DNA of 64,000 bases from assembly GCA_015061915.1 (NCBI GenBank), contig SUVR01000006.1:1-64000 (forward strand). Direction: 5' to 3'. Positions 48,768-56,546 of this stretch are shown here, one piece after another. The DNA is from Lentisphaerota bacterium. Lineage in GTDB: Bacteria; Verrucomicrobiota; Lentisphaeria; Victivallales; UBA1829. Made by a program: the position numbers and the translations under genes. The notes under the pieces are model-generated. The model was not told the origin of the DNA. It made no database searches and saw only the letters and a program-made list of their open reading frames with translations. Each line of letters opens with the position of its first letter. Within the stretch, counting starts at the first letter, position 1.

Positions 48768-49985
48768 TCAATATTTGATACAGTAGATCATAGTAAGAGC
48801 CGGGGGCTGAACGGTGGTGCTGTTACCATAGATGGAACTGGAACGGGATGCGTTGAACTCAACAGGGTTATATGTTGTGCCGGTCGTTGAGCCCATATCG
48901 AAAGCTGTCGCTGTAATATTACCCTGTGCGCCCATACTGAAAGCACCTGTTATGCCGAAAAAGCCGTTCATCCCGGAACTGTTCGGCCGCAGCTTAATAT
49001 CACCTGTAATATTCGGCAGACCGGCGGCGAGAGTTGTACCGGCGGTTGCGCTGCCCTGCACCACGCGGTCGGTCAGATCCGGCAGGTTGAAGGTGGTCGA
49101 TCCGTCCCCTTCGCCGTACAGCGTACCGATTGCGGCAAAGAGATCGGCGTATGTCGTTCTGCTCACTGCGGCACCGTTACACGCAATAAACCCCTCCGGC
49201 GCGATGCTTCCGGCGTATGCAATAACCGTACCGGCGGGAACGGCAACAGAAATACATTCTTTTACATAATCCGCTTCGACATACCGGTCATGTGTATGTG
49301 TCTTCTCTGCTTTTTGCCCGATCTTTTCCGCCAACTGCTGCTCCACTGCTTCGATCTGATCAGCAACAACATCTGCAAGTCCGCTGATTTGTTCATAGTT
49401 ATGCGAATGTTCTTCTTCCGCTTTGGTATTCAGCCGCGCCTCGATCTGGGCAGCAGTGTAATATTCGGGCAAAACCGCTTCGGGAATTTCACCGTCGGAA
49501 TGGATCGTATTCACTGCAGTTGCTTCCGTACGGAGCAGAATGGATCGTGTCACTGCATCTGCTGCAGTCATCCGGACTTCCAGAAAAACAGGCAGTTGCG
49601 TACGGTCTTCCAGTTTTGCCGTAAAATTTTCTGTATTGCAGTTGACACGGAGCGATATTTTCCCTTGAGCCGGATCCGATTCTGCCCAATCTCCGGGCAG
49701 ATTCATCTGATCGGGTCCGGCATAAAACATCAACCCCGTCTTATGATCGTAGTCACTGTCTCCGGAAAGCTCAAAAATCTCGTTGCCGGAAAAAACGACC
49801 GGCGTTCCATCCGGATTCAGGAAAGACAGACAGAACACAACCGTTTCGCCGACAACAAGTTCCGGCAGTTCTCCGCTTCGCAGTTCGGTATCCGGGTCAT
49901 CCGGCATAACCGGTCTCTGGGTGCTGCTGTTGACGGACAGCGGGATCCGGCGGCAGGGTACCGCATTTTTTTGCATTTCAGACAT
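48768..49985 (-). CDS. Phage tail fibre / tail-collar domain protein
   Basis: A 405-residue protein. The N-terminal about 150 residues look like a beta-rich BppU-type baseplate domain. A short coiled stretch with HSHNYEQI and HTHDRY follows. The C-terminal part has a tail-collar domain: AGSIAPEGFIACNGAAVSR near 260-278, then FAAIGTLYGEGDGSTTFNLP and LTDRVVQG. The family forms receptor-binding fibres of phages or contractile injection systems. AAAGGAG precedes the ATG. The pair stands alone, with no capsid, tail-tube or integrase genes. Confidence 0.8.
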   Translation of the reverse strand: MSEMQKNAVPCRRIPLSVNSSTQRPVMPDDPDTELRSGELPELVVGETVVFCLSFLNPDGTPVVFSGNEIFELSGDSDYDHKTGLMFYAGPDQMNLPGDWAESDPAQGKISLRVNCNTENFTAKLEDRTQLPVFLEVRMTAADAVTRSILLRTEATAVNTIHSDGEIPEAVLPEYYTAAQIEARLNTKAEEEHSHNYEQISGLADVVADQIEAVEQQLAEKIGQKAEKTHTHDRYVEADYVKECISVAVPAGTVIAYAGSIAPEGFIACNGAAVSRTTYADLFAAIGTLYGEGDGSTTFNLPDLTDRVVQGSATAGTTLAAGLPNITGDIKLRPNSSGMNGFFGITGAFSMGAQGNITATAFDMGSTTGTTYNPVEFNASRSSSIYGNSTTVQPPALTMIYCIKY

Positions 49986-50039
49986 GATCCATTCTCCTTT
50001 GGTTGGATTCTTATACTGAAATGCAGAGCGTCAAAGAAG

Positions 50040-50831
50040 TTATGTATCGAAAGAGCCGGAACGGAATCCGGCAAGATCAAGTGTCGTATGAGAAAAACCA
50101 AGTTTTTTGAATGCTTTTGCAACCGTATTTCCGACCTCAAGCAGAGATTGAAAATCCTGTTTTTCCACTTCGATCCGTGCCAGATCTCCATGAACACGAA
50201 CCCGGAGATGTCCGGAGAGGAAACGGCGTAAAAAGTCTTCTGCCTGCGCAACGCGCTGCAAAGCATCCGGCGTCAAAGGAACATCATAAGGAAAACGGGT
50301 CGCTAAACAGGCAGAGGCGGGCAGGAACGCCTCATCCAATCCGTATTCTGCCGCAAGCCGCCGCACCTCCCGTTTTGTAAGTCCGGCTTCTGCAAGAGGG
50401 CTGAAAATACCAAGCTCCGCAAGCGCCTGCCGCCCGGGACGGTTTTCCAGACAATCATCCGCATTGGTCCCGTCGATCACCAGCGGGATCTGATGCGCTT
50501 CTGCGACTTCACGCACAGCAGTAAAGATCAATTTTTTGCAATGATAGCAGCGATCCCGCCGATTCCCGCAGACAGCAGGCAGCGCCAGTACATCCGGCGA
50601 TACTGTGACCAGTTCCACCTGAAAACGGACAGCAAGTTTCCGGCACCGCTCCGCTTCCTCCGCTGTCTGCAATGGCGTTTGGATGTGTACAGCAAAAAAC
50701 GGAAAGGCTTTTTCCTGCCGGAGACGGGCAAGGACCGCAAGCAGCAAGGCGCTGTCACACCCGCCTGAAAGAGCCAGTACAACACCATAACAACAACGGT
50801 TACGCAACAGATCAAGCAAGCCGGAACTCAT
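50040..50831 (-). CDS. larE: Sulfur-insertion enzyme of NPN cofactor synthesis
   Basis: A 263-residue PP-loop ATPase of the LarE family, which inserts sulfur into the pyridinium bis-acid for the nickel-pincer cofactor. The PP-loop is SGGCDSALL near residues 22-30. RDRCYHCKK near 93 gives a CxxC, and SACLATRFPY near 172 gives a third Cys. A three-Cys set is what iron-sulfur LarE types use to hold a 4Fe-4S cluster for catalytic sulfur transfer, rather than a sacrificial Cys; that choice is inference. It overlaps larC by ATGA. Confidence 0.88.
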   Translation of the reverse strand: MSSGLLDLLRNRCCYGVVLALSGGCDSALLLAVLARLRQEKAFPFFAVHIQTPLQTAEEAERCRKLAVRFQVELVTVSPDVLALPAVCGNRRDRCYHCKKLIFTAVREVAEAHQIPLVIDGTNADDCLENRPGRQALAELGIFSPLAEAGLTKREVRRLAAEYGLDEAFLPASACLATRFPYDVPLTPDALQRVAQAEDFLRRFLSGHLRVRVHGDLARIEVEKQDFQSLLEVGNTVAKAFKKLGFSHTTLDLAGFRSGSFDT

Positions 50832-52054
50832 TGATTTTCTTCCCGTTCTGCAATTTTTAATGCAGCCTTGTAAAGATCTGTAAACGGGATACCGGATTTT
50901 TCGGAAAGCGCCTTCACACTTTCAAATTCCGGCGCACAGATCACGCCACCGCTCCAGCGGGAACGTTTCACAGCCACTGCCCCGACCGGCAGTTGTACAT
51001 CGGATACAGTCCGTTCCAGGCAAACCCGTTCGATCAACTGTTTCCGCAGTCCGATTGCCGTTGTTTCCCGGAAAATGATCTGTTCCATTTCAACACCTTT
51101 TTCCGGTTCGCACAATACCCGCAATAAAACGCCGGGTCGATTTTTTTTCATATAACAGGGAATCGTGTGAACATCTCTTGCTCCGGCTTCAAAAAGTCTG
51201 CCGGATGCCAGCCCGATCTGTTCGCCGGTGCAATCATCCAGATTGGTCTCAATCAGCAGGATCCGGTCATCTGCAGGCTTTTCCCCGGTCTGTTCCTCAA
51301 GCAGCATGGCGCGCAAAAGATTGGGACGCTGAAACGCCTTTTTACCGAAACCGACTCCTGTTTTCCGGATCACATATTGTTCCGGCAGAATGGATTGCGT
51401 CCGGAGTGCAGCAGCGATTGCGATCCCGGTCGGAGTCGTCATCTCACCGTTTTCATCGGTCCGGCGCAGCGGAATGGCATATTTTTCTGCGACTTTCAGG
51501 ACAGCAGGCACCGGCACCGGCAGATCGCCGTGCGCACAATGAACAAAACCGCTTCCTTCTGAAAGAGATGTAACAACCACCTCATCAACACCAAGCTGAT
51601 CCGCACAATACGCTGCCGCTGCAATATCCGCAATGGAATCCACTGCCCCGACTTCATGAAAATGGACTTCGTTCAATGGTTTTCCGTGGACTTCAGCCTC
51701 TGCTTCCGCCACGATCGTAAAAATCTTTTCTGCAAGAATATACGCCCCCTCCGAAAGACCGCCCCGCCGGATCACTTCCAGTACATCGGCAAGGTTACGG
51801 TGTTCATGGTGATGATGTTCGTGGTGATCATGGTGGTGATGCTCATGGTGATGCTCATGGATCTCCACTTCAAAATCCGTTCCGGAAAATCCGTTCTTAC
51901 AAACTTTTTCCAGTTTGAACGAAACCTGTTCCAACTGAAGTTTTTCCAACATGGCAAGCAGACCGGTCCGGTCCACGCCCAAATCCACCATCGCAGCAAC
52001 AAACATATCGCCGCTGATACCGGATGCACACTCAAGATACAGAATTTTTTTCAT
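50828..52054 (-). CDS. larC: Nickel-inserting cyclometallase of NPN cofactor synthesis
   Basis: A 408-residue LarC (DUF111) in one uninterrupted frame, unlike Lactiplantibacillus plantarum, in which larC is split by a programmed frameshift. Motifs include ECASGISGDMFVAAM at 9-23, LNEVHFHEVGAVDSIADI near 131, and TNLDDCTGEQIG near 275. A His-rich loop of about 20 residues (66-85) could hold nickel. The enzyme inserts nickel using CTP. It overlaps both neighbours by ATGA, so the three lar genes are translationally coupled. Confidence 0.92.
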   Translation of the reverse strand: MKKILYLECASGISGDMFVAAMVDLGVDRTGLLAMLEKLQLEQVSFKLEKVCKNGFSGTDFEVEIHEHHHEHHHHDHHEHHHHEHRNLADVLEVIRRGGLSEGAYILAEKIFTIVAEAEAEVHGKPLNEVHFHEVGAVDSIADIAAAAYCADQLGVDEVVVTSLSEGSGFVHCAHGDLPVPVPAVLKVAEKYAIPLRRTDENGEMTTPTGIAIAAALRTQSILPEQYVIRKTGVGFGKKAFQRPNLLRAMLLEEQTGEKPADDRILLIETNLDDCTGEQIGLASGRLFEAGARDVHTIPCYMKKNRPGVLLRVLCEPEKGVEMEQIIFRETTAIGLRKQLIERVCLERTVSDVQLPVGAVAVKRSRWSGGVICAPEFESVKALSEKSGIPFTDLYKAALKIAEREENQ

Positions 52055-52746
52055 TTTGCAGGACCTCCATTCACGATCAGACGATTGATCTGGGCAGCCA
52101 GATACCCTGCCCCGAAACCGTTATCAATATTCACAACGCTGATTCCTTCGGCGCAGGAATTCAGCATAGTCAGCAGCGGCGCAATCCCTTCAAACGAGGC
52201 ACCGTATCCCACCGAAGTGGGGACGGCGATCACCGGCACTGAAACAAGCCCGGCAACCACACTGCCGAGCGCACCTTCCATGCCTGCAACTGCGATCACC
52301 GCATTGACACTGCGCAGTTTTTCCTCTTTCCCCAACAGACGGTGCAGCCCCGCAACGCCCACATCATACAGCCGTTCCACGCGGGCGCCGAAAAACTCCG
52401 CCGTCAGAGCCGCCTCCTCCGCCACCGGCAGATCACTGGTACCGGCACAGCAGATTGCCACCGCTCCGATCTGTTCTTCTGCCTGACAGGGTCCAAGTGT
52501 CAGCAGATGCGCCGTTTCATCATACCGGAGATCCGGTAGACGCTTCCGCACATATTCAAACTGCTCCTGCGTGGCACGGGTACCGAGTACCCGCTGACCG
52601 AATTCTGAAAACCGTTCAAAAATCGCGGCGATCTGCTCCGGCGTCTTCCCCTGACAAAATACCGTCTCCGGGCAGCCGCGACGGCGCATCCGGTCCAGAT
52701 CCAGTTGAGCAAATCCAAGATCTGTGCTTTTCTGTTCGTTGTCCAT
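52051..52746 (-). CDS. larB: Carboxylase/hydrolase of NPN cofactor synthesis
   Basis: A 231-residue LarB, related to PurE, which carboxylates nicotinic acid adenine dinucleotide at C5 and releases AMP. PurE-like features are ICCAGTSDLPVAEEA near residues 100-114, AGMEGALGSVVAGL near 153 and GYGASFEG near 177. The start is the ATG at 52746; the weak site is only GAAAGCAG. It heads the larB-larC-larE operon. No larA-type enzyme that would use the cofactor lies in the window. Confidence 0.9.
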   Translation of the reverse strand: MDNEQKSTDLGFAQLDLDRMRRRGCPETVFCQGKTPEQIAAIFERFSEFGQRVLGTRATQEQFEYVRKRLPDLRYDETAHLLTLGPCQAEEQIGAVAICCAGTSDLPVAEEAALTAEFFGARVERLYDVGVAGLHRLLGKEEKLRSVNAVIAVAGMEGALGSVVAGLVSVPVIAVPTSVGYGASFEGIAPLLTMLNSCAEGISVVNIDNGFGAGYLAAQINRLIVNGGPAK

Positions 52747-52785
52747 AGAATGACTGCTTTCTTTATTTAACCGTTTCACGTATGT

Positions 52786-52814
52786 ACTATATAACATATC
52801 AAGAAAAAAAGCAA
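52786..52814 (-). promoter_or_regulatory. Promoter of the lar operon
   Basis: On the minus strand TTGCTT, 17-nt spacer, TATAGT, about 40 nt before the larB ATG. It is divergent from the promoter at 52845. Confidence 0.55.
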
Positions 52815-52844
52815 AGAAAAAAGGTTAAAAAAAAGGAAGTTGGC

Positions 52845-52872
52845 TTGATTTTTTAAGATATAGTTTTATATT
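52845..52872 (+). promoter_or_regulatory. Promoter of the glycerol-phosphate-dehydrogenase-like operon
   Basis: TTGATT, 16-nt spacer, TATATT, about 38 nt before the ATG at 52910, which has CAAGGAGAA upstream. Confidence 0.7.
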
Positions 52873-52909
52873 AGTAAACATCAAGCTAAACAAACAAGGA
52901 GAATCAGTC

Positions 52910-54316
52910 ATGATCTATGATACTGCCATCATCGGTGCAGGCGCCTGCGGAGCGGCAACTGCATGGCAGCTTTCCCACACGGAAAGCAAAACGATCCTGC
53001 TGGAAAAAGAAACGGATGCCGCATTCGGCGTATCCAAAGCAAACTCCGGCATTGTGCATGGAGGTTTTCACCATCCTTCCGACACGCTGAAAACGAAACT
53101 GGAACTGCGCGGCAACAAACTCTTTGATGTTCTGCATGAAGAACTTGGATTTCCGTACCACAAGTGCGGGATCCTGGTTGCAGCATACAGCGAAGAGCAG
53201 ATGGAAACGGTGAAAAAGCTGTATCAGCGCGGACTGGATAACGGTGTGACCAATCTGGAACTTTGTGACCGCGCCCGGATGCTGGAACTGGAACCGAAAC
53301 TGAACGATGCCGTTTGCGGTGGATTTTTCGCTCCCGATGGCGGTACGATCGAACCTTACGGTTATGTGTTCAGTCTGGTGGAATCCGCCATCAAAAACGG
53401 CGTAGATGTCTCCTACAATTTCAAAGTTTGCAACGGGAAATATGAAAATGGCGTTTGGACGCTGACCAGCGCTGACGGCAGAACCGTTCAGGCAAAATAT
53501 GTCGTCAACGCCGCCGGTCTCTACGCAGACGAGATCTCACGGGTCTGCGGCGGTGAAGAATTCCGGATCATCCCCCGGAAAGGCGAAGAATATCTGCTGG
53601 ATAAAACCTGCGCGTGCCGCCCGGAACACGTACTTTTCCCGGTCCCGACAAAACACTCCAAAGGCGTATTGGTCATCCCCACTGCAGGTGGCACGACGAT
53701 GATCGGACCAACAGCAGATCCCGTTGAAAGCAAAGATGATACTGAAACCACATCCAGCCATCTCAAGCGGATCGCCGGACTGGTGAGCGATATGATCAAC
53801 GGCGTTTCTCTGCGGGATTTGATCACCTCTTTTGCCGGTCTGCGCCCTGTGTTGGAAACGGAAGATTTCTATATCGAACCCTCCAAACGGATCCCCGCCT
53901 TCATTCAGGTCGCCGGGATCCAGTCCCCCGGTCTGACCGCCTCTCCGGCAATCGGGGAATATGTGGTGGAACTGCTGAAGAAAGAAGGTCTTGAGCTGAA
54001 AGCAAAAACCGCAGAACGGGTAAAGAATTACAAGATCGATCCTGCCGACCCGGCATGGAACCGGATCGTGTGCCGTTGCGAAAAGATCTCGGAAGCGGAG
54101 ATCGTGGAAGCGATCCGCAAGGGGCATACGACTGTCGACGGGATCAAGTTCCACACCCGTTCGGGTATGGGACGGTGTCAGGGCGGTTTCTGTGCGGTGG
54201 AGATCCTGAAGATCATCAGCCGCGAAACAGGAATGAGTGTGGAAGAATTGACCAAGCGGGGCGGCGGATCCAGGATCATCGCCGGAAAACTCGGCTCGCT
54301 GGAGGTGAAAGCATAA
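52910..54316 (+). CDS. FAD-dependent glycerol-3-phosphate dehydrogenase-like protein
   Basis: A 468-residue flavoprotein. The FAD-binding motif is AIIGAGACGAATA at 6-18, with KANSGIVHGGFHH near 43, a DAO-fold signature. The last about 90 residues form a BFD-like [2Fe-2S] domain with CRCEKI and RCQGGFC, as in anaerobic GlpA. It likely oxidises glycerol 3-phosphate or a related hydroxy acid and passes electrons to its neighbours. It is the first of three overlapping genes (DAO protein, FAD/NAD oxidoreductase, DUF1667), a conserved set. Confidence 0.85.
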   Translation: MIYDTAIIGAGACGAATAWQLSHTESKTILLEKETDAAFGVSKANSGIVHGGFHHPSDTLKTKLELRGNKLFDVLHEELGFPYHKCGILVAAYSEEQMETVKKLYQRGLDNGVTNLELCDRARMLELEPKLNDAVCGGFFAPDGGTIEPYGYVFSLVESAIKNGVDVSYNFKVCNGKYENGVWTLTSADGRTVQAKYVVNAAGLYADEISRVCGGEEFRIIPRKGEEYLLDKTCACRPEHVLFPVPTKHSKGVLVIPTAGGTTMIGPTADPVESKDDTETTSSHLKRIAGLVSDMINGVSLRDLITSFAGLRPVLETEDFYIEPSKRIPAFIQVAGIQSPGLTASPAIGEYVVELLKKEGLELKAKTAERVKNYKIDPADPAWNRIVCRCEKISEAEIVEAIRKGHTTVDGIKFHTRSGMGRCQGGFCAVEILKIISRETGMSVEELTKRGGGSRIIAGKLGSLEVKA

Positions 54317-55572
54317 TGAAGATGATGAGTAAAGAGTTCTATGATGTTGCCGTGATCGGTGCCGGCGCTGCCGGGCTTGCCGCAGCAGCAGAAACAGCCG
54401 CCGCCGGTTTCAATACACTGGTGATCGACCGTCAGGACCGCGCAGGCGGGATCCTCCGCCAGTGCATCCACAACGGTTTCGGTCTCCATTGTTTCAAAGA
54501 AGAACTGACCGGACCGGAATATGCGGAACGGGCAGCCGAAAAGGCAATCGCCGCCGGTGCCGAATTTGCACTTTGCAGCACGGTAACCGATCTGAAGAAA
54601 CGGGATGACGGCACCTTTGAACTGGTTTTGCGTTCCAAAGAATACGGTACAAAAAATATCGTGGCAAAAACCGTGATTCTTGCGATGGGATGCCGGGAAC
54701 GGAACCGGGGCAATCTGGCGATCCCCGGCACAAGACCCGCCGGCGTCTTCACTGCCGGTGCCGCCCAGAAGCTCCTGAACTGCGAAGGATTCCTGCCCGG
54801 CAAAACAGCTGTGATCGTTGGATCCGGCGATATCGGTCTGATTATGGCACGCCGCCTCCAGTGGTGCGGGATCAAGGTCAAAGCTGTGGTGGAGATCATG
54901 CCCCATCCCTCCGGACTTACCCGGAATATTGTGCAATGCCTGCACGACTTCAATATTCCCCTGTATCTCTCCCATTCCGTGACCCGCATCTGCGGAAAAG
55001 ACCGGGTGGACGGCGTGGATGTTGCTCCGCTTTCCGATCCGGAAAACAGTTTTCACATCGACTGCGATACGGTTCTCTTTTCCACGGGTCTGATCCCCGA
55101 AATGGAACTGGGCAAGATGATCGGCGTGGAGATCGATCCCTCCACAGGCGGTGCAAAAGTCAATGCCAACTACGAAACCAGCGTGCCGGGCGTGTTCTCC
55201 GCAGGGAATGTGCTGCACGTTCATGACCTGGTGGACTTTGTATCCGAAGAATCCGTGCGTATGGCAAAGAAAGTCATCCGCCACCTGAACGGGGAAAAGG
55301 ACGGCGAAACGGTAAAAGTGTGCGTCAACGAAAAACTCAAGTATGCCGTTCCCTCCACGTTCTTCCCCGGCAGAGATACTGTATTTGCGTTCCGTCCGCT
55401 GGTCGTGACCAATAACGGAACCCTGACCGCTGAACAGGATGGCAATGTGATCTGGAAGAAAAAGATCCCGTTCGTCCGCCCTGCAGAAATGATCTGCTTT
55501 GAACTGAAGGGTGATCTGATCAACGGCAAAGGCGAACTGACATTCCGTCTTGAGGAAGGAGAAAAAGCATGA
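54316..55572 (+). CDS. FAD/NAD(P)-dependent oxidoreductase
   Basis: A 418-residue pyridine nucleotide-disulfide-type flavoprotein. The FAD motif is VAVIGAGAAGLAAAAE near residues 11-26, ATG-like AMGCRERNRGN near 127, the NAD(P) motif VIVGSGDIGLIMA near 170, and SAGNVLHVHDLVD near 296 closes the FAD site. The ATG overlaps the previous stop (TAATG). It probably works as a subunit with the GlpA-like protein and the DUF1667 protein in electron transfer. Confidence 0.85.
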   Translation: MKMMSKEFYDVAVIGAGAAGLAAAAETAAAGFNTLVIDRQDRAGGILRQCIHNGFGLHCFKEELTGPEYAERAAEKAIAAGAEFALCSTVTDLKKRDDGTFELVLRSKEYGTKNIVAKTVILAMGCRERNRGNLAIPGTRPAGVFTAGAAQKLLNCEGFLPGKTAVIVGSGDIGLIMARRLQWCGIKVKAVVEIMPHPSGLTRNIVQCLHDFNIPLYLSHSVTRICGKDRVDGVDVAPLSDPENSFHIDCDTVLFSTGLIPEMELGKMIGVEIDPSTGGAKVNANYETSVPGVFSAGNVLHVHDLVDFVSEESVRMAKKVIRHLNGEKDGETVKVCVNEKLKYAVPSTFFPGRDTVFAFRPLVVTNNGTLTAEQDGNVIWKKKIPFVRPAEMICFELKGDLINGKGELTFRLEEGEKA

Positions 55573-55928
55573 AAAAAGAATTGATCTGCATCAGCTGTCC
55601 CCAGGGATGCCATCTGACTGCCGAACAGGATAACACCGGTGCGTGGCTTGTCAGCGGAAACAAATGCCCCCGCGGAAAAGTCTACGCTGAACAGGAAATG
55701 ACAGCACCGCGCCGCACCGTGACCGCCGTCATTGCAACCGGTTCCGCCAAACAGCCTTTCCTCGCAGTCCGGACCGACAACACCTATCCCAAAGAAGCGA
55801 TCCCCGCCCTGCTGAACAAGCTTTATACCATGAAAGCAGAACTGCCCGTCAAGCGCGGCGATGTGATCTGGGAAAATGTGGAAGGCTCCGGCGTCAATGT
55901 GATCGCCAGTGAAAGTCTGGACGCATAA
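55569..55928 (+). CDS. DUF1667 family protein
   Basis: A 119-residue protein with CISCPQGCHL near residues 7-16 and GNKCPRGKVYAEQE near 32-45, giving four Cys likely to hold an iron-sulfur cluster. DUF1667 proteins are the third member of GlpA-like operons. The ATG overlaps the previous stop (ATGA). A strong terminator follows. Confidence 0.9.
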   Translation: MKKELICISCPQGCHLTAEQDNTGAWLVSGNKCPRGKVYAEQEMTAPRRTVTAVIATGSAKQPFLAVRTDNTYPKEAIPALLNKLYTMKAELPVKRGDVIWENVEGSGVNVIASESLDA

Positions 55929-55956
55929 CAACCGGGACAATTTTTCAAAAACATTT

Positions 55957-55997
55957 CAGGGATTGCTCTGTTCAACGGAGCAATCCCTGTTTTTTTT
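55957..55997 (+). terminator. Rho-independent terminator
   Basis: CAGGGATTGCTC (55957-55968) pairs with GAGCAATCCCTG (55978-55989), 12 bp, followed by eight T. It ends the DUF1667 operon. Confidence 0.9.
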
Positions 55998-56016
55998 GAC
56001 TTGATCAAAGGGAATT

Positions 56017-56190
56017 TCACTTTTCCGGACTTGCGATATCACCCAATCGCCTGAAGATAACAGCCGGTAAAATGAAAAGAAACAATGGAACAGGATTGAG
56101 CATCCCCAGTGAAAAGCCGATTGCCGCTGCATAACACAAAATGGACGCCCCATAAAAAACAAGACACAGTATGTTCCGTAAAACGACCAC
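56017..56190 (-). CDS. Small two-helix membrane protein
   Basis: A 57-residue protein with two membrane segments (ILCLVFYGASILCYAAAIGF and PVPLFLFILPAVIF) and a charged tail RRLGDIASPEK. The GTG start is chosen because AAAAGGAGG lies just upstream; an in-frame ATG at 56211 lacks such a site. It is the last of four leftward genes starting with the coiled-coil protein. Function is unknown. Confidence 0.45.
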   Translation of the reverse strand: MVVLRNILCLVFYGASILCYAAAIGFSLGMLNPVPLFLFILPAVIFRRLGDIASPEK

Positions 56191-56220
56191 CTCTCCTCCT
56201 TTTCCCGCCATCCCTGCTGA

Positions 56221-56382
56221 TCAGTTCCGCAACTGATAATTCTGATAAGGCTGTATTTCCCACCCGGCAGGTGAATTAAACGGCTTCGGGTTATAGCCGT
56301 CACGTTCGTACTGGGTACAGGAAATACCGGCAAACAAAAGAACCGCCATACCAATGATCAGCAAGATGATCTTTTTCAGCAT
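56221..56382 (-). CDS. Small lipoprotein of unknown function
   Basis: A 53-residue protein: MLKKIILLIIGMAVLLFAGI then SC, a good lipobox (AGISC), so a lipoprotein anchored at Cys22. The mature part of 32 residues is polar and aromatic (TQYERDGYNPKPFNSP, EIQPYQNYQ). The weak site is GGAAGAACC. It lies between the 34-residue membrane peptide gene (33 nt upstream) and the two-helix protein gene. Function is unknown. Confidence 0.65.
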   Translation of the reverse strand: MLKKIILLIIGMAVLLFAGISCTQYERDGYNPKPFNSPAGWEIQPYQNYQLRN

Positions 56383-56415
56383 AGCGGTTCTTCCGTTTTA
56401 TGGAAATCCGGACTT

Positions 56416-56520
56416 TTAATAAGTCCCGAATTCCATGACCTGCACCACGATCGTCGCAACCAGGGCGACCAGAGCAATGGCAGCAGTCACAGTCAATACA
56501 AGATCGGATGTATTCTTCAT
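56416..56520 (-). CDS. 34-residue single-pass membrane peptide
   Basis: The peptide begins MKNTSDLVLTVTAAIALV and ends with VMEFGTY, a single membrane helix with short polar ends. A strong AAGGAG site lies 9 nt before the ATG, and the gene starts 26 nt after the coiled-coil protein gene, so it is likely real and cotranscribed. It may modulate or anchor the coiled-coil protein; that is inference. Confidence 0.6.
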   Translation of the reverse strand: MKNTSDLVLTVTAAIALVALVATIVVQVMEFGTY

Positions 56521-56546
56521 ATTATATACTCCTTATCCTGTAACTC

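Noticed and set aside
48187-49985. A full injection system or tailocin locus
   Set aside because: Only the fibre and a companion gene are present; sheath, tube and baseplate genes are missing on both sides.
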